A stretch of DNA of 64,000 nucleotides from Chalara sp. BL73 (Eukaryota > Ascomycota > Leotiomycetes > Helotiales), in the NCBI GenBank assembly GCA_918026815.1, contig CAKJVC010000153.1, positions 1-64,000 on the forward strand, read 5' to 3'. The translations under genes were made by a program, and so were the position numbers. Of the stretch, positions 11,801 through 24,705 are shown one piece after another (position 1 is the stretch's first letter; every line of letters begins with the position of its first letter). The notes under the pieces are model-generated. The model saw nothing but the letters and a program-made list of their open reading frames with translations. It had not been told where the DNA came from and made no database searches.

Positions 11801-13760
11801 ATAAATTATTTTTTATACAAGTGCATTTATTAAACCGAATACTGTTATTCGTTTAATTTATATTTAAATTATATTTTTTAACTTAAAAAATTTTAAAAAT
11901 AATATTATGCTTTTTAATTAGTATAGCGTTAAAAACTATTTTTTTAGCGTGCTTTTTTAATATAACTATTTTTATAAACAAAGTTTTTTTTTTAACTTAT
12001 TTATTTATACCGACGTTTTTATTATTAATTACTGTTATTTAGTATAAACGTTTTTTATACTTTGTTTTAATTGTTTTTTTTTAAACGTATTTTATATTAA
12101 TATATATATTTATAATTTTAATATTAATTATAACTTTTATATTCGCGTTTTTTAGCTTTACAGTTTTTTTAAATTAATATAATTTCGAAATAATTATTAT
12201 TTATTTTAGTTTTTGTTTTTTAATAATATTATTATATATAACATTTAGTTATAGTTTATAATCGAGTTTTTTTTTTATTAGTTTATAAAATTTGTTTTCG
12301 ATTATATAACTAATTTTTAGCTTTTTATTTTTAGCGAATATTTTGTAGTTAAAGTTTTTAGTTATACGTTGTTATATATAACGTTTTTTTAAGTTGTTTA
12401 TTATTTTTTAAATGTTTTTTTTTTTTAAGTATTGTTTTAAACTCGAAAGTCGTTTTTTAATTACGTATTTTTCGATAATTTTTTTGTTAGTTAGTTTAAA
12501 CGTTATACAACGTTCGTTTTTATAAATAACTTTAATTTTTATTTCGAAAAGTTTTGTGTTTATACTTTTTTTTTGTAGCTTTTTTTAATAGTTAAATTTT
12601 TTTATATTTGTTAAAAAAAACTACGTTTTAGCTTTTTTTTCGAACAAAACTAGTTTTTATTTTTTTTTTATTTTTAAATAAAATTTCGAAACTAGTATTA
12701 AATTTATAATTTTTAAAATAAAAAACTCGAATTTTAAAAGTTGTATAACTATTTTTATATTTTCGAGTTTTTTTTTAAAAAATCTATAAAAAATTTTTTG
12801 TGTTTTATATTTTTTTATTTGTTTTTTTATACAAGCTTTTTTTAATTTAAATAGTGTTAGTTTGTTTTTTGTTTTCGTTTTTTTTATAAAACGAAACTAT
12901 ATGTTTTTTTTTGCTGCAAATATAATACAGTTTGTTTTTTTTTTTACGTTGCATTTTTTTTTTAAATATAAACTTTTTTTTTTTTGTAGTATTTAATTTT
13001 ATAAATTTTAACTAACAGTTTAGTTTTTTTTTTAAATTACGCTTTTTTTTTTCGTTTTTGTAGTAGCAACATTTTTTTATAAATTTTTAGTTTTTGTAAA
13101 AATTGCTAATTTTGTTGTTTATTAATATAAACATTTCGATTAAAATTTTTATATTTGTAAAGTTATTTATTCGAATAAATTTTAAGTTTTTTTATATAAT
13201 AACTAATTAAAACTTGTACGTTTTAGCCGGTTTAAACAATATATTTTTTAAATTTCGTAGCGTAAACAATAGTCGTTTTTGTTTATTGTAAACTATATAA
13301 ATATTACTTAACAGTTTTTTTTTTATTTATATTTTCGAATACTGCTTTAATTGCTTTTTTAAATTCCGACTATTTTTTTAACGCTATTTTAGTAATTGTT
13401 ATATATTTGTCGATATTTTCGTTATACTAAAAATAGTTTTTTAAAAGCAGTATAACTTATTTAGCCGTATTTTTTTTTAAAATAAAAAACAGTAAACAAA
13501 CAGTAAACTTTTTTATAAAAAAATTTGTTGTTATTAAATTTTTAATAAATTTTTATTTAAAAAAAAAAAGTTTTAAAATTTTTTTTGTTTTTGTAATATT
13601 TGTTCGGCAAAAATTTTTTTAAAGTTTTCGAAACTTCGATTTTAGTAAATTTAACGTCGAAAAACTTAATATTTTCGTTTTTGTCGGTAATAGTAATATT
13701 TAAAGTAACTACTTTTTTTTTAGTTTTTTGTTTTAAAATGCTAGCAAAAAAGCTTTTTGT
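8870..13760 (-). pseudogene. gag-pol remnant of element 1a
   Basis: Translated minus-strand pieces, in order: a gag-like region near 13.1-13.75 kb; RT with YFNNILIF at about 11.09-11.13 kb (ancestral YxDD); the RT thumb segment KFANFYQQFIKNI at about 10.8-10.9 kb; and a chromodomain-like end, KYIKTQIKYFVK, at about 8.87-8.96 kb. The integrase should lie between these last two but is too degraded to delimit. Stops appear at many positions, mostly where CAA, CAG or TGG codons are expected. Confidence 0.8.
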
Positions 13761-13806
13761 ATTAAATGCTATATTACTTAATTACTTTAAAACTTAGTAC
13801 TTAAAA

Positions 13807-14260
13807 TGTAATATACTAAATAGTTTTAAACTTAAATAGCTAAACTTAAAACTCGTTAGTTAGTATAGTATATATAAAATAAATTAAACATTATTTTTTA
13901 CTAAAAAGTAAAACGTTACAAGTATAATAAATAAACTATATTGCTAAACTATAATAAAAGTTAAATACGAAACTTTTAAATTATAAAACTACGACTATTT
14001 ATATACTATAACTAAACTAAAGTTTTTTAAAGTTTTTAAAATTTATACGAACTTTTAAAACTTTTCTAAACTTTATTACGTAACGTAGCCGCGATTTTCG
14101 GGGTCTAAAAAGCTGTTTGCTTTTTTACTTACTTAAAGTTTTAGGACACTGGCTAATCCTGGGACTCACATTCCTAGGATCCTATTGGTCCCGGGGTGCC
14201 AGAGCGTCCTGGGGCTCCTCTCCTGGGACCTCAGCAGGTCCCAGGATTCGGTTCGTGACA
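13807..14260 (-). repeat. 5' LTR of element 1a
   Basis: 454 bp. Here the inward-facing part is saturated with mutations and the last 125 bp or so (about 14135-14260) is normal GC-rich sequence. This is the reverse of the pattern in the left LTR. Confidence 0.92.
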
Positions 14261-14551
14261 CTAGCTACAATACTAAGCTATAATACTCGCGTTTAAAATT
14301 TACAATACTAGCATAAACGTCGAAACAACGTTTTAAAAAAAAAAGCAATGTCAGGCGTTAAAATGTTACGTGCTAAAAAGCACTAAAAAAAGCTCGGTAA
14401 AAACACTGAAACTTGGCATGTATAAGCATGTAAAAAGTCGCTAGAGGTTCGGAAGGTATAAGTAGAAAACTCGGGACGTAGTAGAAAAGGTAGAGATTAG
14501 TCTTGGTATCAATTGCAGTTGACTTGTGCCACCCTACTCCAGCACCTTACA
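14261..14551 (+). repeat. Y-family 3' internal end and 3' LTR
   Basis: 14261-14348 continues the fragment at 7655-7715 and ends in an A-rich tract (probably the degraded polypurine tract). The LTR runs 14349-14551 (203 bp), starting TGTCAGGCG and ending CACCTTACA. It aligns with 52477-52679. Sequence after the final CA differs between the two copies, as expected at an LTR end. Confidence 0.8.
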
Positions 14552-15231
14552 GCGCGCGTCCTAGCTGTACGGGACCTGAGCGTTCCCTTCCTTTTGTATT
14601 CTACAAGCGTGTATTTTACAATAGTATTATATCACTTCGCTCCCTCGATTGACTATTCTATAGCTCTGTTTCACACCGTCACAACATTATTTACTTTTTT
14701 TTAATATTTTTTTTACATTTTGCTTGTTTGCTGTTTCAGAGTTTTTTACCAATACTTATTGTAGCAAAAGTGTATTTAAGTATTTTTGTAATATTTTGTT
14801 AAATTTTGTTACGATTTTTTTAATATATACGTTATAAAATAGCTAAAGTTTTCGTTTTAATTTTAATTGTATAATTTTTATATTTAAAAACTAAATTGTA
14901 TTACTTGTTTTTTTAGCAAGTTTGTTACTTTATTCGCTTTTAGCTTATTTAATTTGTACTATACTATTAAAGAGTCGTTTATAAAAAACACAAAAAATAC
15001 TGTTTGTTTTTCGTTTATATAAAAATACTTTTTTTTTTTTCAGTTTACTATAAATTTTAATTTTTTTAAAGTAATTATAAACTTTTTAAACTATAGTATC
15101 GAAATTTTTTTAAAACTGTATAGCGCGCGATTTAGTTTTATATATATTTCCGGTATTTTAAAACTATTTAAAAATTAGTAAACGATTTGTATTTTATTTT
15201 TGTTTCGTTTTGCGTTAATAAAAGCGTTAAC
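14552..15231. other. Stretch without a recognised gene
   Basis: 14552-14690 has normal composition, including a 63-codon frame of no recognisable content. From about 14700 the sequence is AT-rich and mutated and probably belongs to another old repeat. The last five bases (15227-15231, TTAAC) are the duplication left of the copia element. Confidence 0.5.
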
Positions 15232-15460
15232 TATTGAAATAAGTATGCTAAGTTGACTATAGTCAACTTGAGAAAAGAAGCTTGTGCTATACGTAAAGTC
15301 TGCCCGATTGCAGTGGTTTAAAAAAAATGAATTAACTTGATTGTAAAGATCCTACAAAAAGTGCTCAGTAAAAAAAATGCGACTTTTTTACTAATAACTA
15401 AGCTATTACGTAAAGTATAGTTTATGTTTTACAAATAAACTACATTACTAATTTTTAACA
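15232..15460 (-). repeat. 3' LTR of the copia element
   Basis: 229 bp; the outer (left) half is less mutated than the same half of the right LTR, for example GTTGACTATAGTCAACTTG against ATTAACTACAGTTAACTTA. Confidence 0.85.
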
Positions 15461-17872
15461 CTTTTATTTAGTATATTTGTAATAAAGCATATATTTAGCT
15501 TTTACTATTTTTTTATTGCTTTTTTTTGGTTTTTTTAGTTTTATTTAATTTTACCGTTTTTTTTTAAACAAAAAGCTGTTTTTTTTTAATAGTTTTAATA
15601 ACTAGCAGTACTTTTTAAAAACAATATATTTAAAAAGTTTTGTTAGTTTGTTTACAAATATAAACTTTATAAACACGTACGTTATTTGTATTCGTTTTTT
15701 TTCGGCTAAATTACGAATATAATAATAGCAAATATCGATATATTTCGAACGTTTATACAAATAAAAGTTTTTAACTAAAATTAGCGCTTTTTAATTGTTT
15801 TTGCGAATTTTTACAGTTCGCAATAGTTTTTCAATATATTTTGCGTGTTTTATATTACAAAAAATTTGTATTAACTATTAGTTCGTTTTAGCGTATATAA
15901 TTATTGCAACATATTTTAATTTTGTGTTAAATGCAACTATCGAAATTTGTTTTATATTTTTTTAAAAAACAAAATTTTCGTAAAGTATAATAATATTGTT
16001 TAAAGTATTTTTACAGTTTGTTTTATTTTTTGTTTAGTTAGCATTTAAATAAAATACTAAATTGTAGTTGTTTTTTAGTTTATAATACATTTTTTTGTAT
16101 TATAATAATTCGTAAATATCGTATAAGTTTTTTAAGCGTGTTACTATAATAGTTTATAAAAATTTTTTAAACTAGCTAAACTTTTCGAAATTAAAAATTT
16201 TGTTTAAACGAATATAAACTATATTATATATTAAATTATTTATAACTCGTTAATATTTGTTAACGTTAATTCGCTAATTATTAAGTTTTACAAATCGCAA
16301 ATTGCTGTAGTTTTTAATAAAAATAAGTTTTTTTTTATAAATATTATATATAAATTCGTAACGATTTAAAGCAGTGTTTAAATATTGTTTTTAATTAATT
16401 TATAGTTTTTTTGTTTTTTAATTTCGAGTAATTTGTATATTTAAAAATTTTTGATTTTTTTTAAGTTTTTAGTTGTAAATCGCGAAAAAAAGTAATTGTC
16501 GAACTATTCGACGTTAATTGTTTTAAACGTTGTAAATACTATATTGTCGATATAAACAAGTAAAATTAAATCAAGTTACGTATACGTAAATAAATACAAA
16601 TTCGCTAAATTTTAAACAAACCTTTTTACAAATTTTAATTTTTTGTAATTTGTTTTAGTTTGTAAAAGTTTTGTAAAGTTTATAAAATATACTTATTACA
16701 AATTGTTATATTGTTAAATTTTATTAAATAATTTTTTTTTTAAAAAACAAATTTAATAAAAACGTTTTTAATATCGAAATAATAATATTTCAAATTTTTA
16801 GCTACAATTATAACTAGCAAAATTTGTAATGTATTTATTTAAATTATTAACGCAAAAATTTCGAAATAGTTTTGTTTGTAAATTTATAAAAAATTTCGAG
16901 TAATTAATTTAGTTTTAAAACGCTTTATTAACTTTTTTAAAATTGTTTTAACTATAAAAATTTATTTAGTAAAAACTTTGTTATAGTTTTTTAGTTTAAG
17001 ATTTTTTTTTTAATTTAATTAGCAGTAAAAAAAAACAAGTTTTATTTTTATAGCTTTTTGTTATTGTAAACTGTAATTAAAATTATTTACAGTTTGTTTG
17101 TAAATTGTAAAAATAAAAATTTCGCCGATAATAATATTAACTAATACTAATTCGTTTATTTCGATTAAAAAAAAATTAACGAAAAAATCGTTTGTTACAA
17201 ATACTAGTATAATTTTAAAAAAAATTTACAAATTTTTTATTATTGTTTTCGGCATTTTAGTTTTTATTGTGTTTTTATAAATAGTATTTTTTACAGTTAA
17301 GTTCGGTTTGATTTTTTAAACTAAATTTAAAAAATTAAAAAAACTTCGAATTTAATAATTTATTTTAAAGTAATTTTAAATTAACGTTAACAATCGTTTT
17401 AGTTTATAACATTAAAACAGTATTTTATTAAATATATTTAATAATTAGTTTATTAAACGTATTTAATAAAAGTTTAAATTCGAGTTTTAAAATTATTAAC
17501 TTTTTGTTAAAAACTTAATTATAATTAGTTTAACTGTAAAAACTTTTTAAGTTTTTATAGCAAGTTTGCTGTTTTTTACAAATTTAGTTATTATTAATAT
17601 TCGAATTTCGAAATAGTTTATAATTTTAAATATTAATTTTAAATTAACAGTTTAAAAAATAGTTTTTTTTTATTGTACTAGTATTAAAAAAGCGTTTTTT
17701 TTAAATTTTGTTTAAAAACAAGTTTAATATATTTTACAAACTGTTTACGTTTTGTAGTTTTAGTTTTACTGTTTTTTTTAACGTTTTCGTTAATTTGTAA
17801 TATTTTAACTTTAATTGTATATTTTAAGTTTAACGCGTAAATTTTAAATTAATAAGTTATATTTTAGTAGTA

Positions 17873-19731
17873 ACGTAGTTCACAAGCGAATGTTTTACAC
17901 AAGCGAATGTCTCGATTTTTTTTGGCATACAATTTTCAACTTTTATTAGCAATTACACAATAATTACAAATAGCTCGCACATAAAAAAAATTTGATATAC
18001 TTTTAGCTGTTTAAATTGTACGAAATAACTTTAAAACGCGTATTACGAAAATTGCGCGAATATATAATATACTTGAAAAAACATTACGTCGACAAATTTA
18101 AAAAATGCTTGCAAAACACAATACTATACTAAAATCACGAAAATTGATTTTATTGAAAAAAAAAACGATCGTACAATATATTTTTAACTTAGATTTACGA
18201 TTATTTTTTTTACGAGTTAATAGTGTTGAAAAAATAGCTAATCGATTGTTCGCGGACCGAAACGCAAAACGCGTTAACAAAAACTAGATTTTAAATTTTG
18301 TACAACAACAACTAAAACTGCAAACGCGTTTTAATCGTTAAATCGATTATTAAAAAACTAAATACGAAAATCCGAACGTGTATAACGCGTAGTTTCGTTT
18401 TATACAAAATACAATTAACAAGTATAAAATTTATAACGAAAATATATACAATTTCAATAAAACAAGATTTTTAATAAATTAAATATTGTTCAAAATAGTA
18501 GTAACAAACGCTAAACGACAAAACAAACTTTGTATAATATAGCAAAAAAACCGCGAATAAATTACAGTTATTTAAAGCATTAGTTTGTACAATTATGCAG
18601 TACTGCTGTATATTATTGTTGCAAACAAAATTTATTTATTGTTATAGTATAAAAACAGTTAATTACTGTACAATTAAATAATTGCAGTTATTGCAAATAG
18701 TTAAACTATAAATAAGCGAAGTATAAATTGAATTTAATATTTTAATCGATATACAAAAAGTCGTACAAAAAGTGTATATCGGCTTTTTATTTTCGACAGT
18801 TACAAAAATTATTATTCGATCGATTTTAAGTTTTATTGCAAAAACTACAATATTATTATATTGTATATACTTGTATATTTATTTTATAAATTTTAATTAT
18901 TCGATATTAAGTGTTTTCGAGCGTTAAAACGTTTGTATAGCACTGAAATTAAAAAATTAATACGCGCGTATATTATTTACATTTTAAAAAAAAACCTTTT
19001 TTTTGTATTTTACGCTGCGTTTCGTATAGCAATAACAGAATTTAATATTTAAAAAAAATTTTGCAAAACTAGTTTAGTACTGTACAATTCGTAATATGTT
19101 ATTTTACAACTCGATATTTAAATTTTAATGTTAACTTTACTATTAATTTCGTTCGAACTATTTGTAGTATAAAAACTAAAAACTTTGTACAACGTAATTA
19201 AAACTTAATTTTAAATTGTATATATAAAAAAAAAAATTATACAACATTAAAATAGTTCGCTAATTTCGTTTTTATTAAGTGTAAATCAGTTTGTTAAAAA
19301 TGCAACGCGCGCAATTTACAAACTTGTTTTACTACGCAAAAAAAATGCTGTATTACGCAAAGCAAATAATAAACTTAGTCGACGTTGTTGTACGAAAAAG
19401 CGTCGAATTTAAAAAAAAAAATTATTTAGTTTACAAAATGTACAAGATTTTTAAGCTTAAAATAACGTTAATACGCAATTGCAAACTGATTTAGCCGAAA
19501 ATAGTAGTTGTACGAAAGTTTTTATATTATAGCAACAACGTTGTAAATCGTGCGAAAAATTTAGTTATAACGTACAAACGTGTTAAAATATTAAAATAAA
19601 ACTTGGAAATTCCGAATCTGAATAGTTTTAGTAATTTAATTAATTATTTGTTGTGTTATTTAAAGTTTTGTTCGTATGCTAAAAAAAATCGGGACATTCG
19701 TTTGTGTGGGACATTCGCTTGTGAACTACGT
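17873..19731 (+). mobile_element. Fot/pogo (Tc1-mariner superfamily) DNA transposon, inactivated
   Basis: 1859 bp with terminal inverted repeats of about 57 bp starting ACGTAGTTCACAAGCGAATG at both ends, flanked by TA duplications (17871-17872 and 19732-19733). It is inserted inside the copia element, between the copia RT and integrase segments. Confidence 0.9.
18105..18960 (+). pseudogene. Fot/pogo-type transposase remnant
   Basis: The plus frame from 18105 gives the helix-turn-helix region (VEKIANRLFADRNAKRV). Broken frames further on read ENIYNFNKTRF (ancestral YNFDETGF, first catalytic Asp changed to Asn), LFIFDSYKN (LLxxDGHxSH position) and DIKCFRALKRLY (DVGCFxxLKxxY). This is the CENP-B N-terminus plus DDE arrangement of Fot1-like transposases. 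At least ten in-frame stops are present. Confidence 0.82.
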
Positions 19732-22489
19732 TAATTTATAAATACGTTAATACAATTTTTGTCAACAAATTTATTATGTTTTTTTTTAACGAAAAGTAAT
19801 TTCGAGTTTATATATAAATAGCACTTGCTTTTTTATACGCGAATATAGTTAATCGAAAGCTTTTTATTTATATAAGCTTTTTCGAGTAAAATTTTTTAGT
19901 TGTTAATTATTAGCTTTATTGCGATACAGTTTTGTAAATACGTATTTGTTTTTACAGTTTCGTTTTAAAATTTTATAAACAAATTTGTTTTTTTAAATAT
20001 AGTTTTTACAAAGTTTTCGGCTGTTTAAATACATTTTTTAACAATATTGTTTTAATGTAATTTATAAACAACAGTATATTATAGTTAAATATTGTTTTGT
20101 TAATATTAATTATTTAAAAAAATTTTTAGTTTTATAGTATTGTTTAATTTTACGTTTACGATTTTATAGCTAAACTTTTGTTTTATTTGCTTTTTTTAAA
20201 ACTAAAAATTAAAAATTATTTTTCGTTTTGTTTTTATAGTTAAAATTTATATTTTGCGAATTGTATTATCGATTATTTCAGCAAAGTATTTATTTTTGCA
20301 AACTGTAATAAAAAAAAGTTTGTATACGTTTATAAATATTAAATTAAAAATATAAGGTTTTTATAGTATTAGTTTATAGTTAAAACGATTTTTTAATTTA
20401 ATTAAAACGCAAACTTTATAAATATAATTAAAAAATAAAATTTTAATTTTGTTTTTTTAGTATTGTTACTATATAAAACTTACAAATTACTTTTTTTTTG
20501 AAATATATAAATCGTTAATAATACAATTAATAACAAACTGTTGTTTTAACGTTGTAGTTTATTGCTAAATTATTTGTTATATTTGTATTTGACTTTTCGA
20601 TTATAAAAAAAGCGCAACAACAAATTTATAAATTTTGTAACAAATTTTTTAAACTAATTTAAAATTACTTTAAAAAAAGTTATTAATTAAACATTTTTTA
20701 TTATAAACGCTGTTTTGTTATAATTATTAATAATATTAAAAACTATATAAACTTTATTTGTAAAACGTACTATAATAATTGTACAGTTACTTTTTTTGTA
20801 TTGTATATATTTATTATCGAAAAAATTTGTAAAACTATTTATACAAACTTTTTTATTTAAAAAAAAAATTATTTTTAATTTAAAAACGTATAATATATTT
20901 AACAATAAAAATTTTTATTTATTTTTAATTTGTAACTTAACTGTATTTATATAATTTAAGTTTAACTGTTTTTTTTTTAACTTTTATTTTGCGTTTCGGT
21001 ATTTTAATTAAAAAACGTTTAAAAAAGTAAAATTAGTTAATTATATAAAAAAAAGTTTCGAAATTTAAAACTTATTAAAAATAAAAAATTACAGCCGTTT
21101 TTTTGTTGTTTAAACTGTAAATAAACTTTTTTAAATCGAAGTTTAACAATAACGTTTTTAAATTAAATTCGGTTTTATAATAACTTTTTTTCGAGTGTTT
21201 ATATTTAAACGTTTAATTGCTTTGTTAGTTTTAGCGTTAACGTTAAATTTGTTGTTTTTTACAAACAACATTTTAAACAATTTTGTTTTATTTACAATTA
21301 AAAAATCGATAGTTGCAACTGTTGCAAAACTAGCATTTTAAGTTTTTTAATTTAAAGTTTTTATTACGAAACTTAAAATATTACAGTTTTAAAACTTTTG
21401 TTTTGTAGTTTATAATATACTAAACTACAAATATTGTAACTGTTGCTTTTTTTGCAGTTAACTAGTTTTAGCGCTTATTAAAAATAAATAGTTTGTTTCA
21501 AATTAAAAAATTCAATTAAATGTCGATAACGTTATAAATAGTTTTGTAGCTTTTTAAAAATTCGCTAAACAAATAATTAAACAAATATTTTTTGGTAAAA
21601 AATGCAATTATAATTAAATCGTTTACAATTATTCGACGTTAAAGCTTTTTTAGTTTAATTTACGCATTTTTAATTTTTATACTTTTTTGCATTTTAAAAA
21701 TAATTAGTTTTTTTAAGTTTTAGCAGTATATTTACAAACGTATTTAAAAGTATTTAAACTGTAAGTTTGTTTATTTATTTTTTACAGTCGTAAACTTTTT
21801 TATAAACTTTTTGTTTATTAAATTAATACAAATCCGTAATATAAATAACGCTTTAATAAACGTTATTGTATACTCGTTTTTTTTGTCGTTTTATACTTTA
21901 AAAAGTATACTATTTTTATTTAAAATTAAAACAGTTTAAATATACTTTTCAATTGTTTTTTTTATTATATAAACGATTTTTTTTTTGTAAAATACAGTTT
22001 TAGCAGTTTAAACTAGTTTTTTTTATATATTTTAGTTTAAAGTTTTTATAAATCGTTTTGTTTTACTAACGTAATTTATATTAAATTGTTTAGTTTTTTG
22101 TTAAACGCGTTTAGTAAAATTCGAAAAAAAAAATTAAAAAATTTGTTGTATAATAGTTTTTGTATTGTAAATAAAATATAAAAACTGTTGTACAATAACT
22201 TTCGAATTAAAATTTGTTAATATAATTAAAATAACAATTTGTATGTTTCCTAAATTCGATTAAAAATCCGTCGTTGTTTTATTAGCTATTTATCGTTTTT
22301 ATATATATTAGCAATTTGTTGTTTTCGTATTATTAGCTATTCGTTGCTTTTTGTGTAACTTTTACTGTTGTAATAAATTCGTTAAACTGCAAATAGTCGT
22401 TTTTAACAGTTTATTTTTATTTTTAATTATTTTTTTTTTTTTTTTTGGCTTTTTTCGTATACTTACAGTACGAACTCGAGCTTATAACT

Positions 22490-22718
22490 TATTAAAATAA
22501 GTATACTAAATTAACTACAGTTAACTTAAAAAAAAAAGCTTGTATTGTACGTAAAATCTGCTCGATTGCAGTAGTTCAGAAAAAATAAATTAACTTGATT
22601 GTAAAGTTTTTACAAAAAGTGCTTAGTAAAAAAAGTGCGACTTTTTTACTGATGACTAAGTTATTACATGAAGTATAGTTTATGCTTTACGAGTAGGCTA
22701 CACTACCAATTCTCAACA
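22490..22718 (-). repeat. 5' LTR of the copia element
   Basis: 229 bp; the outer (right) end, with GAGTAGGCTACACTACCAAT, is less mutated than its counterpart in the left LTR. Confidence 0.85.
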
Positions 22719-22723
22719 TTAAC

Positions 22724-24140
22724 TATATTAAACTGTTTAATTTTAAAATCGAAATACGCAATTATGATTATAGTTATTTTAAGCAAACAAAAAGCTAACG
22801 TTGCTATATATATCGAAATAGTCGATTTAAATTTTTAAAAAAAAATTATATTACAATTTGTAATTTGTAACAAGTAAATATGAAAGCTGTATTTGTTTTG
22901 TATATAAATACTTATTTTAACGGCAAAAATGTGTATTAAGCTTTTTTTACTAGTATAACTTTTTAGTATTTACAACTTTTTAAATTCGTTAATTTTACGC
23001 ATATATTTGCTTTAAATCGAGCTTAAATAAATAACTGCAAAGTTTTTTTTAGTATTTCGGAAATAATAGCAAATTTCTTAAATAAAAGTTTTTATCGAAA
23101 CTTTTATTTTTTAACAATAGCGTTATTTGCTTTATTGTAGCAGTATAAAATACTAAATATACAATTACTATTTCGATTTTTTTTATAATTAGTAAATTAT
23201 ATAAATTTTATTGCTAAATATAGTCGAGCGTTGTATTGTATTAGCTTTACTGTAGTTTAATAGTTTATAATACTTTTTTTAAGTAATTAATAAATTATTG
23301 CTACTGTTTTAAGTTTTGTTGTATTTGTAATTTGTAAACAACCAATCTGTTATTTTTTTAAATACGTAATATTTTTTTGCAGACAATTAGTTCGCTGCTG
23401 CCGTTTAAAAAAAAGTTGTAGCGTGTAATTTGTTACGTGAAATTGTAATGTTAATTCTAATATAACAAACTAATAGTAACTTATCTAATTGACTATTACT
23501 GTTATATTACAAAAAGAATTAACATAAAAAGAAAAAAAAAATCCAGGAGATTACGGGTTTTTATAGCGAGACCTGTAACGGATCTGCTAGTACGTAACGG
23601 GTCGACGGCTCCACGGAAGCTACGCGCTGTCACGTATTTGTAACGAGAGCTGGCTCGTGCCAGCGGCACGTGCAACCGAGTTATCTTTACGGGTTCAACC
23701 CGTCACTATTAACTTTTGTAAAATTAATATTTCGACTTTTTTTGTTCGCAAAATAAAGTTACGTTGTAAAAAAATTTTCTTTAATGTTTTTTTTTAGCTT
23801 TTTATAGTTTTTTTTTAATTATTAAAAATCGGCTAGCAAACTTTCGGATTTAGTTATAAATTAAAAAAAATACTTAGTGCTTTTTAGGCCAAAACCTAAA
23901 TAAATAAATAAAAATTTTGCACTTGTAATAACTTTTGTTAATTTTTAACTAGGAAAATATAGGTTTTATTGCTATAGTTGCGATTCTAAAGTATACTTAA
24001 TAATTTTAATTTTTTTTAACTAACTAGTCGTAAATTTTTTTTATTTCTGCCGTTATTAAAAGCCGCAAGCAAATTCTGTTCATTGTATCGATGCATAATT
24101 ACTTAAAAATAAATAAGTTTAAATTTATAATTATTTAAAC
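22724..24140. other. Degraded repeat sequence and an unmutated GC-normal block
   Basis: 22724-23430 is AT-rich with no recognised coding content. 23442-23525 forms an inverted repeat (see findings). About 23550-23710 is suddenly GC-normal (GGATCTGCTAGTACGTAACG, GGCTCGTGCCAGCGGCACG) and looks like a spared edge of a repeat, perhaps an LTR. 23710-24140 is AT-rich but less mutated, the transition to the gene island. Confidence 0.4.
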
Positions 24141-24705
24141 TAGAATTGGTTTAATAATTGATTTTCTCATTAAACTGGCGGTCTAGAAATTCGCTTATTT
24201 TAGGTGTTCGGAATAGGAGTGCACGGACTTATCCGAAATACCACTATTTTGGGGTCTTTCTAAAGATAATACCTTTTTGAAACAGTGGTACATTAGATAT
24301 CTTCCCCCCCCAAAAAAACCTAGAACTACAACTCTAAATAGAGGAAGCTGGCCAGGCCATTGAAGTAGAGGCACACAACAGCAATAGCAACAATAAGCTT
24401 TCAGACTTCGATGGCGATATTTTCGATCAAAATCATATTCAGCTTACTTTATCTGAATTACAATTTTCTACAAAGTCAGGAAAAGTGTAGAGTATGAATT
24501 GATTTTTGGAATTAGAGCAATAAAAGTGCATCGGTTTTCGGACTATTATCTGTCTACAACGAATTTTGGAAGCTTTCTTAAATACCATCAAATGGGGTAG
24601 TTGAGACGGCCTCCAAATAGAATGGTGGTATCCGAATTTTTTGCTGATTTTTCTGGCGGTACCCCCAATTTGAACCTTTTTTTAAACCAATCCTACTATA
24701 GATTA
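24141..24705. other. Stretch without a recognised gene
   Basis: Moderate GC. Contains two loosely inverted motifs around 24229-24252 and 24609-24636 (ATACCACTATTTTGG against AATGGTGGTATCC) that could be decayed ends of a small transposon. Nothing coding was recognised. Confidence 0.3.

Larger units (their letters stand above)
7716..14260 (-). mobile_element. Ty3/Gypsy chromovirus 1a, complete but inactivated
   Basis: LTRs at 7716-8159 and 13807-14260 align over their full length. They begin TGTAACGTAC and end TTCGTGACA on plus, and perfect CTAGC duplications flank the element (7711-7715 and 14261-14265). Pol reads on minus, so the 5' LTR is the right-hand one. The interior is saturated with C-to-T and G-to-A changes. 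Only the outer parts of both LTRs keep ordinary composition. The pre-insertion sequence is preserved at 52375-52400. Confidence 0.93.
15232..22718 (-). mobile_element. Ty1/copia retrotransposon, inactivated, with a nested Fot/pogo element
   Basis: LTRs 15232-15460 and 22490-22718 are each 229 bp. They start TATTGA (from TGTTGA) and end TCAACA in the right copy. The duplication TTAAC occurs at 15227-15231 and 22719-22723. Minus-strand translation gives the pre-integrase/integrase segment at 20905-20687 (LNILYVFKLKIIFFLNKKVC, matching the copia pattern LYVPGLGVNLLSVRKLC) and RT with VYIDNIVFTT at about 16540 (ancestral YVDDI). This integrase-before-RT order is diagnostic of copia. Confidence 0.88.

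Noticed and set aside
13600..13797. Plus-strand 65-aa ORF in element 1a
   Set aside because: Antisense shadow of the gag start; the element reads on minus.
23680..23710. tRNA-like T-arm sequence GGGTTCAACCC
   Set aside because: No D-arm, anticodon arm or acceptor stem could be formed around it.
24218..24650. Possible small inverted-repeat transposon
   Set aside because: The two inverted motifs match only loosely and no target duplication was found.
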